In this document: positions 55,116-64,000 of the stretch, piece by piece | Layout: each line of letters begins with the position of its first letter | How positions within the stretch are numbered: the stretch's first letter is position 1 | Assembly: GCA_049487715.1 (NCBI GenBank) | Contig: CP150548.1 | Location: 992,001-1,056,000, forward strand | Length of the DNA: 64,000 bases | Source of the DNA: Pycnococcus provasolii | Taxonomy: Eukaryota; Chlorophyta; Pseudoscourfieldiophyceae; Pseudoscourfieldiales | Direction of reading: 5' to 3' | The notes under the pieces: generated by a model | Database searches by the model: none | What the model was told of the DNA's origin: nothing | Seen by the model: the letters and a program-made list of their open reading frames with translations, nothing else | Translations under genes and position numbers: made by a program

Positions 55116-57200
55116 ATGCCTCCTCGCGCACTTCAGCCTGGCGAGACCATCAAAGAGGAGGTTATCATCGGCGAGGACGGGAAGAAGAAAGTGGTCCGGA
55201 AAATTGTCAAGAAAGTTGTCAAGAAATCAGCTCCTTCGGCGTCTGCTCCTTCTGCTGCGTCGTCGGATCCTGCTCCTCCTTCGGCGTCGTCGTCGTCGTC
55301 AGCACCAGCACCAGCGTCATCTCGTGCCTCCGTGGAGTCTCTACCCGCGGCATCCGCACCAGCGCCACAACGGGAAGCAGCGGGAAACTCTTCTGCAGAA
55401 CCATCATCGTCACCATCATCGAAGCAACTTAAGGAGCTTCAAGATGAACTGGACTCACAAAGGAATGTCGCCGGAGCTCTCGCAAAGAAAAACGAGGTGC
55501 TCGCAAAGAGAGCACACGAGCTCGAGCAGCGTGTCAAGGAACTCAGCAGCGAGCCTGGAGGGGCGGCGGAGGCGGAGGCGATGCGCGCGGAGTTCCAGGA
55601 GAGACTCGCGGCGGCGGAGAGAAAGGTTTACGCGCTCACCAAGGAGAGGGACGTGCTCAAGAGAGAGGCTGATCGACAGGGAACTGCGTCAGACGCCCTC
55701 AAGGAGAAGGAGGTGCTTGTCGAACAGGTCATGGCTGAGGGCGCGAAGCTGTCAAAGACGGTGAGCGACCTGGAGGCGGAGAAACGGCGACTTAAGAGCG
55801 CGCTCGCCACCGCCGAGGCGGATAAGGAGAGTCTCGAAAGCAGGCTCACCGCGGAGACGGCGAAGTGCGCAGCGCTCGCTGAGGACAAGAAACGAACGGA
55901 GGCGGAGCTCACGAAGAGCTCCGAACGCACCGAGGCTGAGCTCGGCAGCCAGCGCGCGCGCTTCGAGTCGGAGCTCGCGCGAAAGGAGGAGGAGCTGAAC
56001 CGCCTGCGCGCCTCGAGCGACGAGGCGCAGGAGGCTGAGAAGCAGACCAGGTTTGCGGAAATGCTCGCGAGGGAGCGAAGCATGCAGGAGGTTGTGCGCG
56101 AGCTCAAGGAGGCTGGTGCGAGACGCGACAGCGCCGCGGCACTTCGCGAGGATGCCCTTCGCAGAGATCTCGCCGAGGCGGAGGAGCGATGCAGAATGGC
56201 GGAGGAGCGCCATTCGCAGCTCGCGGAGCGGCTACCTGAGGCGACGCGGCCTCTGCTACGGCAGATCGAAGCGATGCAGGCTGAGAGCGCGAGCCGAGCG
56301 GAGGCGTGGAAGGTGGCTGAGGAGACGATGAGCAGAAAGCTTGCGGACGCGGAGGCGTCCCGAGCACTGGCTGAGGAGCGCATGGACATAGCGACCGCGA
56401 AGCTCACCGAGGCGAAGACGCACGAGGCTAGCCTTGCCGCGCGGCTCGAAGAAAGCCGCCGCGAAGGGGCGGCTGTGCGCCACGCGCTCGAGGAGGCACG
56501 CGACGAGGCGGCGGAGGCTCGCGTGAAGGCGACCGCGGCGTCCGAGGAGGCTGCTCGCGACGTTGAAGCTGCGACGTCGCGGGCAAACCAGTACACGAGC
56601 GCGAAAGAGGCTATGATAGAGCGCGAGGCGGCGACGCTGCGATCGGAGGTGGAGATGCTTCGATCTCAGATAGAAAGGCTCAAGGAGGAGCAGAGCCAGC
56701 AGGCGGCGTCGGCGGCAGCCACCTTATCTGCGCAAAATGCGGCGAGCGTTGCCGCGGCGCGCGAGGCGGCAGCTGCGACGGTGAACGGTAACAGCCCCAG
56801 CGCCGGCTCGACGCCACGCGTGTGGTCAGGAGGCGGCGCGAAAGGTAGTCAGGAGTCGCTGGAGGCTCAGCTGCGTGAGAAGGATGGTGAGATGGCGGAA
56901 TATCGCCGGCAGGTTCAGGCTCTGGAGAAGACACGCGACAGCCTCGCGGAGGAGCTGCTGGCATCCGTCTCGGCGGGTGAAAAGGCGGGCAAGGTTGAGT
57001 TGGAGGCTTCGAATCTGCGGCGTGAGCTTGCGATGATTCAGAGCAAGTTCTACAGCGCGCTTGAGCTCATGGGCGAGCGCGATGAGCAGGTGGATGAGCT
57101 TAAGGCGGATTTGGAGGAGGCACGCACGAGCTACCGAGAGCAGGTGGACAGGCTCACCACGGAGCTCGCGACGGCGAAGAGCATGGCGGCAGCTTCGTAA
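55116..57200 (+). CDS. TMF1: TMF1-like golgin (TATA element modulatory factor)
   Basis: Rab6-binding Golgi coiled-coil tether. 694 residues from the ATG at 55116. Residues 1-~35 are basic (KKKVVRKIVKKVVKKS), followed by a Ser/Ala/Pro linker. Coiled coil runs ~105-540 almost without break. After a Gly/Ser gap (~565-580), the C-terminal TMF DNA-binding/Rab6 domain follows: QALEKTRDSLAEELLASVSA, then SKFYSALELMGERDEQVDEL KADLEEAR. This matches the conserved C-terminus of TMF1 and Arabidopsis GC5 (ALELLGEKxEEVEEL). The missing long N-terminal half of animal TMF is normal in algae. It is convergent with HPRT (65 bp between stops). Confidence 0.8.
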   Translation: MPPRALQPGETIKEEVIIGEDGKKKVVRKIVKKVVKKSAPSASAPSAASSDPAPPSASSSSSAPAPASSRASVESLPAASAPAPQREAAGNSSAEPSSSPSSKQLKELQDELDSQRNVAGALAKKNEVLAKRAHELEQRVKELSSEPGGAAEAEAMRAEFQERLAAAERKVYALTKERDVLKREADRQGTASDALKEKEVLVEQVMAEGAKLSKTVSDLEAEKRRLKSALATAEADKESLESRLTAETAKCAALAEDKKRTEAELTKSSERTEAELGSQRARFESELARKEEELNRLRASSDEAQEAEKQTRFAEMLARERSMQEVVRELKEAGARRDSAAALREDALRRDLAEAEERCRMAEERHSQLAERLPEATRPLLRQIEAMQAESASRAEAWKVAEETMSRKLADAEASRALAEERMDIATAKLTEAKTHEASLAARLEESRREGAAVRHALEEARDEAAEARVKATAASEEAARDVEAATSRANQYTSAKEAMIEREAATLRSEVEMLRSQIERLKEEQSQQAASAAATLSAQNAASVAAAREAAAATVNGNSPSAGSTPRVWSGGGAKGSQESLEAQLREKDGEMAEYRRQVQALEKTRDSLAEELLASVSAGEKAGKVELEASNLRRELAMIQSKFYSALELMGERDEQVDELKADLEEARTSYREQVDRLTTELATAKSMAAAS

Positions 57201-57265
57201 GCACAGAAGAAGACGAAGTAAGAACATTTTTCATAAATTTTATTCGCTACGAATAGTTTATTTAC

Positions 57266-58009
57266 TTAATTAATGTCCGTGCCTGGCCTCAACACACCAA
57301 CGTACGGGAGTGTGCGAAACCTCTCGTCAAAGTCGAGTCCAAAGCCGATGACAAACTCGTCCGGAATCTCGAAAGCAATGCGCAAGTCGACGTCGCTGAG
57401 GTCGACGACGCGTCGCGCCTGCTTATTGAGCAGTGACACGACTGTGACGGAGTTGGCGCCAGCGGCACGGCAGTAGTCGACGAGTTTTCGCAGCGTGGTT
57501 CCCGTATCGCATATGTCTTCGACGAGGATGACGGTGCGCCCCTTAACGTCCGCGGCACCCGCGGTGGTGAGCTGCACGTCACCTGAGGTGGTCGTGGCGG
57601 CTCCATGATAAGACGACGCGCGAATGTAGTCCACCTCAATTCCCACGGGAGCAGGTTGCATAGCGCGGGTGAGGTCCGTGTGGAATGGCGCCGCCCCTCT
57701 GAGCACGCACACGACGAGCGGTTTGGCGTCAGCGAATTCCGCCGCGAGCTGCTTTCCCATTTCCGCGGTTCGCGCTTGAATGTCCTCAGCATTCACGAGA
57801 ACTTTTTCAACAAACTGGTGCTCGGATGCCGCGAGCGCCATGGTTGATGATGACGAGTCTGATGACGCTTTGGAAGCTTCTGCTGATGACGCGGCTGATG
57901 CAAACGAAGGTCGGCTGAAACGAGAACTTCGCAAAGGTCGGCTGAAACGAGACGAGAGACGAGATGGGGGAGCAGGACAAGAACGACGGAACGCGCGAAC
58001 GGTTGCCAT
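57266..58009 (-). CDS. HPRT: Hypoxanthine/guanine phosphoribosyltransferase, organelle-targeted form
   Basis: Purine-salvage enzyme converting hypoxanthine or guanine plus PRPP to IMP or GMP. 247 residues from the ATG at 58009. Residues 1-~50 are Arg/Ser/Phe-rich with imperfect FSRPxRSSR repeats, a probable mitochondrial or plastid presequence. An internal ATG (MALAASEHQF, 57842) could yield a cytosolic form. Core motifs: LVVCVLRGAAPFHTDLTRAM, RASSYHGAATTTSGDV (flexible loop), VILVEDICDTGTTL (PRPP loop), KQARRVVDLSDVD and FVIGFGLDFDERFRTLPYVG. It resembles the bacterial Hpt/plant HGPT group. Confidence 0.93.
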   Translation of the reverse strand: MATVRAFRRSCPAPPSRLSSRFSRPLRSSRFSRPSFASAASSAEASKASSDSSSSTMALAASEHQFVEKVLVNAEDIQARTAEMGKQLAAEFADAKPLVVCVLRGAAPFHTDLTRAMQPAPVGIEVDYIRASSYHGAATTTSGDVQLTTAGAADVKGRTVILVEDICDTGTTLRKLVDYCRAAGANSVTVVSLLNKQARRVVDLSDVDLRIAFEIPDEFVIGFGLDFDERFRTLPYVGVLRPGTDIN

Positions 58010-58194
58010 AGAAGTCAGTTTGCCCTTCGTCGAAAATGAAAATGAAAGAGGGCAAAAGGGAAACCACTCAAAACTGGTTTCGGGCGGCGGCAAAAGAAAG
58101 AAATTTGTGGTTTCTGGCGCAACGACGGATCCCCATCATGGCCGTGGAACTTCCTCGGTTCATCTTCCAGGTTTTTTTGATTTTTACAGTTATG

Positions 58195-59685
58195 TTACAA
58201 GTTCAGCACGCGCACGCCCACGCCTACGTCGCCCATCACCAGCGCGCCGCGCGCCGTGCACAGACTCGCGCCGACGCGGTGAGACGCCCACTGCTCCTGA
58301 GAATCCCAACCGACCGCTGAGCCGCGCCAGAAGGGATGCAACGTGCCGCCGTGTCGACCGTCGTACGCGCAGACGGAACCACCAGGAAGCGACACCACCA
58401 GCGTGGATGACGAATGCACGCAAGCAAGGTCAAAGCTGGGTTGCCGACCTGTAAGCTCACCGCTTAGGTTGATGGATGCAACGCTGTCCGACGCATCGCG
58501 GCATGGCTTGCGTATGTCCACGAGAGTTGCTGTTTTGGGGATGATGTCGCCAACCCAAGCTCCGAGGCCATCGGTACGTGCAGCAACGCCACACGTCGCG
58601 ACGGGACGGCCTTGGACCCCTGGGCATAGCTTGATCGGAGCAGACCGCGAACCGGAAGAAACGTGGTAAGCGCTTCCGTTGGACAGGATGACAATCACTT
58701 CGTCGTTGCGGCCTGGTAGAGGAGTCACATGATTGATTGGCCTGGGCCAGGGCGACTTGCTGTGGTTTCCAAAACTAATTCTCGAAGCTGCGTAGCCTTC
58801 AGAGCTAATGTTTCTGCTATGTAGCCAATTGGAAGTGTTGCGATCTGCGCCGCGACTGCCAACCCAGACTTTTCCACTCTCAGAAATGGCGACCGCACTC
58901 GCCTCGCACTCGCATCCAACCCCTCCGAGTCGAAACTGTTCAAGATCTTGAAAAGTTGGCTCAGACTCCATGTTCTGTATGTCAAAGAGCTGCACAAATG
59001 ACTTTCGGCCAGGTGCACAGGCGACGTAACAGGCTGCTCCAAATGTTCCACTTGACGTACTCTTAAGTGTAAAATCCGCCATGTAAGAATTATACTCATT
59101 CTCAAAATTATGCGTCGAACACTTGCAGGGAACTCGAGCACTTGAGCAACCATCCTCATCCTTCATTGTCACAGGCACAGAGTCACCATGCTTTCCGTGA
59201 AGCTGCTGTCGCATGTTACCGTACGCAAATGCAATTTCTGTGTGTGCTGTTCGTCTTGCTGATGCAACAAAGACTGTATCGTCGCATCTCGTGCAACTTG
59301 TTGCGACTGGTTCTACCGAGCCTCGATAGACGTTGCCCTCGTCGAATGCGCACCAGTTCTCGGCGTCAAACGCGACGCGCATTGCCACGACGTCGTGTCC
59401 TCTTGCGCGCGTTTGCACGCCTCCTTCCATGCGGCGCAGCGCGCGCGGGAACGCCACAGCCGTCACAGATTCTCCGTGGACATGTTTTCGAAGAGCAGCC
59501 CCTCGACGTGGCTTTTTGGTTGAGCGTTGAGACCGAGACCGAGACCGAGGCGGAGGATTACCACCACCACCACCACCACCACCACCACCACCACCACCGT
59601 TATCTAAGACGGAAACGGCGAAGTACCGCTGGCGTGCTTCGTCCCAGCGGAACCCGGGAAGGGATCGAGGCGGCGGCGGCGCCAT
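58195..59685 (-). CDS. DCAF4-like WD40 protein (CUL4-DDB1 substrate receptor candidate)
   Basis: WD40 protein of the DCAF4/WDR21 type, which recruits substrates to CUL4-DDB1 ubiquitin ligases. I choose the ATG at 59685 because MAPPPPRSLPGFRWDEARQR YF matches the LPGFYYDxxxxRYF start of DCAF4. An upstream in-frame ATG (59805) would add 40 unlike residues. A poly-Gly run at ~residues 33-46 and an Arg/Ser patch follow. Propeller strands include SAVAISESGKVWVGSRGADR, DLACVHSSSTLVVSLPGGSV and VCAYDGRHGGTLHPF. Canonical WD dipeptides are few. On the minus strand TGTAA lies just past the stop. Confidence 0.68.
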   Translation of the reverse strand: MAPPPPRSLPGFRWDEARQRYFAVSVLDNGGGGGGGGGGGGGNPPPRSRSRSQRSTKKPRRGAALRKHVHGESVTAVAFPRALRRMEGGVQTRARGHDVVAMRVAFDAENWCAFDEGNVYRGSVEPVATSCTRCDDTVFVASARRTAHTEIAFAYGNMRQQLHGKHGDSVPVTMKDEDGCSSARVPCKCSTHNFENEYNSYMADFTLKSTSSGTFGAACYVACAPGRKSFVQLFDIQNMESEPTFQDLEQFRLGGVGCECEASAVAISESGKVWVGSRGADRNTSNWLHSRNISSEGYAASRISFGNHSKSPWPRPINHVTPLPGRNDEVIVILSNGSAYHVSSGSRSAPIKLCPGVQGRPVATCGVAARTDGLGAWVGDIIPKTATLVDIRKPCRDASDSVASINLSGELTGRQPSFDLACVHSSSTLVVSLPGGSVCAYDGRHGGTLHPFWRGSAVGWDSQEQWASHRVGASLCTARGALVMGDVGVGVRVLNL

Positions 59686-60054
59686 TTCCCGCGGGGGGGC
59701 AGGGGAACGAAGAATTGGTCCTCCAGCGATACAGTAATAACCCCCAACCCTCAAGAAGATTTTCCAGATTTTTCCACCGAAATTCCGAAATAACTTGTGG
59801 ACCATAATAACTTACTGTACCACCCGTGTCCGTTGCCAGGTTCTTTTTTCATTTTTTCCAATCCCCGAACACTCAGCAGTCCGCGTCATCATCTCACCGA
59901 CTCTCACCGACTCACCCCGTCACCCCGGACGACCATCATTCGTCAGCCTCCATCATCATACGCCAACGCCCAGGAACCATTGATTGATCAACATTCAACA
60001 AGCTTTGAAGGCTGCGCAAATCGCCGCCGCCGCTGCCGCCCACAAATACTGTAA

Positions 60055-61113
60055 ATGCCGAAGCAGAAGAAGAAGCTGGCGACCACGGCGCCTCCGGCGC
60101 CTCAATCTGAACCAACGCGGAAAAAGCGAAAAACAAACGCAAACGCAGCGCCGCCGCCGCTTGCAGCACCTGTCGCGGTGGATGGAATGCATATCTCGTC
60201 GTGGTGGAATATGAACAATAACCAGCTGAGATTCACGATGCCGGAAGCCAAGTCACTCGAGCGCACTGCTGGCACATGCGACGACGGTGTCGGTACGATC
60301 ATCGACGATGTCGTGAACGATGTGTGGTTTGATCTGGTCGTGAACAACAAGGAGAAGGACGACGTCGTGGAGATGCAGGGTAGCGACCGAGTCAGTGATG
60401 CCATTGCAACGCCAATTGCAGCATCAAGAGGTGCTTCCACATACCGCGGAGTCTATTGGACCAATTCGGGTCGTAAATTTCAAGCACAAATTTGGCACAA
60501 CAACAAGCTTCTTTGCGTCGGGCTATCTGCGGATGCCAAAGAGGCGGCGTTCATGCGCGATCGCGCTTGGCGCGACTTGGGCAAGGATCCGTCTAAATTG
60601 AACTTTGACGACACGGTACCCATTCCTAAAAAGTACCTCGCCTCGGTGGCTAAAGTCAGCAAGAAGGTCGCATCGAAACTCGCTACTCTGGCTGCTGTGG
60701 TGCAACAAACCGCGCAGTCGTCGTCTCCTGCCAAGGCTGCCATTGCAGCGCCAATTGCAGATCCTCCATTCAACTTCCTCGAATCACCATCGGTAAAGAC
60801 AGGCGGATGGTCATCCGCCGGATACCACGGAGTAACTTGGAACAATCATGATCAAAGGTTCCGTGCGCGACTTCTGCACAACGGCAAGCAGGTTTACGTC
60901 GGGCTATCTGCGGATGCCAAAGAGGCGGCGTTCATGCGCGATCGCGCTTGGCGCGACTTGGGCAAGGATCCGTCTAAATTGAACTTTGACGACACGGTAC
61001 CCATTCCTAAAAAGTACCTCGCCTCGGTGGCTAAAGCCAGCAAGATGGTCGCATCGAAACTCGCTACTCTGGCTGCTGTGGTGCAACAAACCGCGCAGTC
61101 GTCTGGTTCGTGA
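60055..61113 (+). CDS. Double AP2-domain DNA-binding protein
   Basis: 352 residues from the ATG at 60055. An N-terminal Lys/Arg patch (MPKQKKK, RKKRKT) is a likely nuclear signal. There are two AP2 domains. The first (~128-185) is STYRGVYWTNSGRKFQAQIW to KLNFDD. The second (~257-312) is GYHGVTWNNHDQRFRARLLH to the same KLNFDD. Each keeps YRG/YHG, a Trp or Leu in the third strand, and the amphipathic helix. The second half of each domain plus ~45 residues of tail is nearly identical at DNA level (see repeat). The two-domain layout recalls plant AP2 proteins, but the sequence is algal. It probably binds GC-rich DNA. TGTAA is at ~61129. Confidence 0.87.
   Translation: MPKQKKKLATTAPPAPQSEPTRKKRKTNANAAPPPLAAPVAVDGMHISSWWNMNNNQLRFTMPEAKSLERTAGTCDDGVGTIIDDVVNDVWFDLVVNNKEKDDVVEMQGSDRVSDAIATPIAASRGASTYRGVYWTNSGRKFQAQIWHNNKLLCVGLSADAKEAAFMRDRAWRDLGKDPSKLNFDDTVPIPKKYLASVAKVSKKVASKLATLAAVVQQTAQSSSPAKAAIAAPIADPPFNFLESPSVKTGGWSSAGYHGVTWNNHDQRFRARLLHNGKQVYVGLSADAKEAAFMRDRAWRDLGKDPSKLNFDDTVPIPKKYLASVAKASKMVASKLATLAAVVQQTAQSSGS
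60516..61103 (+). repeat. 207-bp direct repeat, copies 60516-60722 and 60897-61103
   Basis: Offset 381 bp (127 codons, in frame). I count two mismatches over ~207 bp (AAAGTC/AAAGCC and AAGAAG/AAGATG). Sequence just before each copy, coding the DNA-contacting first half of the AP2 domain, differs at most positions. Confidence 0.92.
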
Positions 61114-61287
61114 GCTTGCCATCGAATTTTTGTAACAATTTAAGCAAAAGCTGAAAAGGTTGTAGCATTATGACAGCATATTACAACAACTTGTCGTCAG
61201 TCCGCCACATTCTTCTCAAAGCTACTGAGAATAAAGTACATGTACATTTACATTATTATATATATCTAATTATACTCATGGCGTTCT

Positions 61288-63424
61288 CTATTCAGCACTT
61301 GGAGCGCCGTCTTTGCGCAAGTCGCTCACCGAAACCAACTTACCGTGAGACGTCACCTCCACCGCCTGGCAAACGGCGTGGTGGTGCGTGCGCTTCGTCG
61401 CGTGGCCGCGCGCTTCCAGCAGCGCAGCGCGCGCATCGTCCACCGCGAGCAGTACGGACGGAGGCTTAGCACCATCCTCGACGAGGTAGCCTGGGGTGAA
61501 GTACTCGCGCTCCGTCACATTCGGAACAAACTGGTTGTGCCAACGAGGTGCCAGCACGGCACTCGACGCGGTGGCGGATCGTCCCACGATCCAGAAGAGA
61601 ACTTGGGCAGTCGTTGAGATGATGCGGCTCCCACCCGAAGCGCCAGCCACAACGCGGAGGCGGCCTCGTGCATCGTCCACTATGCTGGGACTCATGCTGC
61701 TCAGTGGCCGCTTAAATGGCCGAATGTAGTTGGTTGCCGATGGAGCGAATCCAAAATGGTTCGAAACGCCTGGTGTGGAAAAGTCGTCCATTTCGTCATT
61801 CATGAGAATGCCGTTGCTAGCGCACACGAACTTCGCACCAAACTCCGTATTGATGGTTGACGTGAGCGCGACCGCATTGCCGTCGGCGTCAGCCACGCTG
61901 ACGTGCGTCGTTCCGTGATCTTCGGGAAGGGACGCATTCGTCAGAACGCCGTACGCCTCGCGGCGCAGCGCGTAGCCTCCGCCATCGCGCGTGGCCTTGC
62001 GCCAGGCTGCCCACGTCGACGGCGATGACATCGACGAGACGGCGGCACGTATGCCCTGGAACACGGGCTCGGATTGCCATGCGTACAGCGGAGGATCGGG
62101 GCCTGGGTCGCCGAGCTGCATGCGTGCCGCGTATGCGTGCATCATTGCCTCAACAATAGCAAAGTCCGTCGCACCGCCGTCCGCTCGATTCGACTCAGCC
62201 TGGGACATTAGCAGCTGGCCGAGGATGGCGGCGACCGCAACACCCCCGGAGCTTGGAGGTGGCATTCCGATGTACCTGCCACCTCTAGGCAATGGCGCGA
62301 CGACGGGATCGCGCCAGTGCGGTTCTGTCGTCGACATGTCGTCCGCGGATATTATGCCACCGTTCGACTGAATGTCACGCGCCCACGCTTGACCTGCTTC
62401 CCCTTTGTACAGGGCATCCGTGCCAAGCTCTGCGACGCGATCGAGCGTTTCTGCAAACTTTGGGCGCATGCAGCACGTCTCGTTGATCTTCGGCGCACGC
62501 AGGCCGCCGCTGCCATCATCAACGCCGAAGGCGCGTTTCGCAGACTCGTCGAGCTCGTGGAATTTATCCCCGAGAGCCTCGTGCAGCAGGCGGGACGTTG
62601 GGAAGCCCGCGCGCGCGAGCTGAGCAACTGGCGAAACGAGGTCTCTCCAGGGCAGCTTGCCAAATCTCCTGTGCATTATTTCCAGACCTTTCAGCTCACC
62701 TGGCACGCCGCTGCTGAGCCCACCCACCTCGCTCGGCGGTAGGCTGCCTTTCTTGCGTTTTTTGTGCTCGACGAACATCGTTTCGTTCGCCGCGGCTGGC
62801 GCCGCCTCGCGTGCGTCGAGCGCGTAGTGCGAGCCGTTCGCGAGGCGTATGACAGCGAAGCAGCCACCTCCGACGCCCGACGCGAACGGAGACCTCACGC
62901 CCTGGCAGAGCGTGGCCGTGACAGCGGCGTCGACAGCGTTTCCCCCCTTGTTGTAGCGTACGTAGCGCCATGGCTGAGCACTGCGCGTTGTCAGCGGCGA
63001 CAGCGAATCGCGTTCCCACTGCAAATCTCGGCTTTCCTCGTTCCGTGTATCTCGCATTCCCCACTCCTCCATTTCCTGGCAGGCTTCTTTCGTCGTGTTC
63101 GACGACGGATACGCTGGTTGTTTGCGACGCGCGTCCTAGCGCCCATCCGATGGCGAAGATTGTGAGAGCGGCGAGTGCGCTTATTGCGTACCTGATGGTA
63201 TCTGCTCTCTTAAAAAAAGCAAACATCTGGCTAACCTTACCACCACCCGTGTACGTGCGAGGGAAATACGAGGGTCTTGAGTCGTCTGGTAGGAAACTGA
63301 GGAGTTGTGTATCTGGTGCTGCTGCTGCTGCTGCTGCTCCTGCTGCTGACTCATCTTCGAACATTGTGACGTTGAACACTGACGCCGACGTCGATGCCGA
63401 AGTGGGGTCCGTTTCGTCGGACAT
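61288..63424 (-). CDS. GGT: Gamma-glutamyltransferase (GGT), membrane-anchored, one-base frame break
   Basis: N-terminal nucleophile hydrolase that cleaves gamma-glutamyl bonds such as in glutathione. The ATG at 63424 opens an acidic cytosolic tail and one TM anchor (RYAISALAALTIFAIGWALG, ~80-100), then RFAVAADNAQCSAMALRTLQ. The frame then breaks at a six-C run (62942-62947; G on the coding strand). One base fewer gives QQGGNAVDAAVTATLCQGVR, exactly the GGT consensus. The rest is complete: FASGVGGGCFAVIR, GMPPPSSGGVAVAA, the nucleophile Thr in DHGTTHVSVADADGNAV, and PLSSMSPSIV and GASGGSRII. It would be a type II extracellular or vacuolar enzyme of ~711 residues. A homopolymer error is likely; a true disruption is possible. 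Confidence 0.9.
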
Positions 63425-63433
63425 GCTGGGCGG

Positions 63434-63748
63434 ATGTTGGGAAATGGGGGAAATGGGTTAGAGGACGATGTCAACGCGGCTTTCGGGGCTGTGCGCATAC
63501 TCTGTGTTGGACCGGACGGTGTCCAGGGAAAACTAGACCGCGTTTCACTCAAGATCCGCGATTTTAAGTTGCGGCCCGACATCATCTTCAACTTCTTGGC
63601 CATCAAGTACGCACTGCACGGCGGTCACCCTGCGCCCACGATCGCAAGGGTGGAAGCACTGATCGCCTTCCCCTCGCGCACTCCCTCCCTCCCTCCCTCC
63701 CACTATTTGTCATGGTCCGTTGAGGTTGTTACTCCATCCATTGTTTAG
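63434..63748 (+). CDS. Short ORF of unknown function, possible gene remnant
   Basis: An ATG at 63434, only 9 bp from the divergent GGT start, opens 104 codons. The middle (LEDDVNAAFGAVRILCVGPD, GKLDRVSLKIRDFKLRPDII, FNFLAIKYALHGG) looks like folded protein; the last ~35 codons (TCCC repeats) do not. It vaguely recalls conserved blocks of Helitron-associated proteins, but I cannot support this. The very short spacing to GGT makes an independent promoter unlikely, so a relic or a spliced fragment is plausible. Confidence 0.3.
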   Translation: MLGNGGNGLEDDVNAAFGAVRILCVGPDGVQGKLDRVSLKIRDFKLRPDIIFNFLAIKYALHGGHPAPTIARVEALIAFPSRTPSLPPSHYLSWSVEVVTPSIV

Positions 63749-63793
63749 ACTAAGGTAAATAAAAAGGTAGTTGTGCGGCTTTGAAGTGCCGTT

Positions 63794-64000
63794 CTAGGAG
63801 TGGTCAAACTGGTAACTTGGAGGGCGAGGATCCGGAAGCTGCTGGCCTGCTTTGCCCGGCCTGGCCTGCTTCGCTCGCTCCTTCGCCTTTTCACCTCGGG
63901 CCATTCTTCCGTCCAGTGGAACGCCTTCGACGCACGCTCGTAGGTTCCTGGTGGGTACTGGGGTGTACCGTAACGTGTATGACCTCGCGCTCAAGGTCGT
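63794..64000 (-). CDS. C-terminal end of a gene cut by the right window edge
   Basis: The minus frame is open to base 64000 and ends at 63794. The visible 68 residues read TTLSARSYTLRYTPVPTRN, LRACVEGVPLDGRMARGEKA, KERAKQARPGKAGQQL and PPSYQFDHS. It is basic, with no stop and no ATG within the window, so the start lies to the right. Family not recognisable from the tail alone. Confidence 0.5.
   Translation of the reverse strand, partial: TTLSARSYTLRYTPVPTRNLRACVEGVPLDGRMARGEKAKERAKQARPGKAGQQLPDPRPPSYQFDHS

Overview
The window is nuclear DNA from a compact, GC-rich eukaryote, most likely a unicellular green alga of prasinophyte grade. The evidence is plant-type chloroplast transit peptides, a chloroplast class II aldolase, plant-like RsmD, GLYR, MATE and AP2-domain genes, and many 3' ends carrying TGTAA, the green-algal polyadenylation motif. 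Genes are close together and mostly intronless. Convergent stop codons are often under 100 bp apart. I cannot name the species.

Layout. 1-9 kb: kinesin-14 (cut by the left edge), RsmD-like methyltransferase, a CNG/HCN-type channel without a GYG filter, and a cytosolic carboxypeptidase. 9-10.2 kb: mostly non-coding, with possible gene remnants. 10.2-17.7 kb: NEK kinase (one frame break), phosphatidate cytidylyltransferase, IMP4, and class IIA fructose-bisphosphate aldolase with an intron after five codons. 17.9-22.5 kb: LENG8/THP3-like protein (one frame break) and a golgin-like protein. 22.6-23.9 kb: a decayed minus-strand gene. 24-34 kb: VPS8, an unknown protein, and a two-exon BNR/sialidase-like protein. 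34-46 kb: UbiA prenyltransferase, SRP54, NUP160, and a chloroplast-type MATE transporter. 46-54.7 kb: a Pro/Ala ORF over a 93-bp tandem repeat, SUZ12/VEFS of PRC2, an unknown protein, GLYR reductase, an isolated N-terminal piece of topoisomerase II, an FAD D-amino-acid dehydrogenase-like protein, and a second unknown. 55-64 kb: TMF1 golgin, HPRT, DCAF4-like WD40 protein, a double-AP2 protein, gamma-glutamyltransferase (one frame break), a short ORF, and a gene cut by the right edge.

The genes are mainly housekeeping: membrane traffic (VPS8, two golgins, SRP54), RNA and ribosome biology (IMP4, RsmD, LENG8-like), nuclear pore and chromatin (NUP160, SUZ12), and plastid metabolism (aldolase, CDS, MATE, UbiA). 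No operons are expected.

The most unusual signal is a dispersed element found directly after the stop codon of six unrelated genes (CDS, IMP4, golgin, UbiA, MATE, SRP54). It always has the same orientation relative to its gene. Genes that carry it appear to lack the usual TGTAA signal, so it may be an undescribed 3'-UTR or 3'-end-formation module. Short TTAGGG arrays also sit in several divergent promoter regions.
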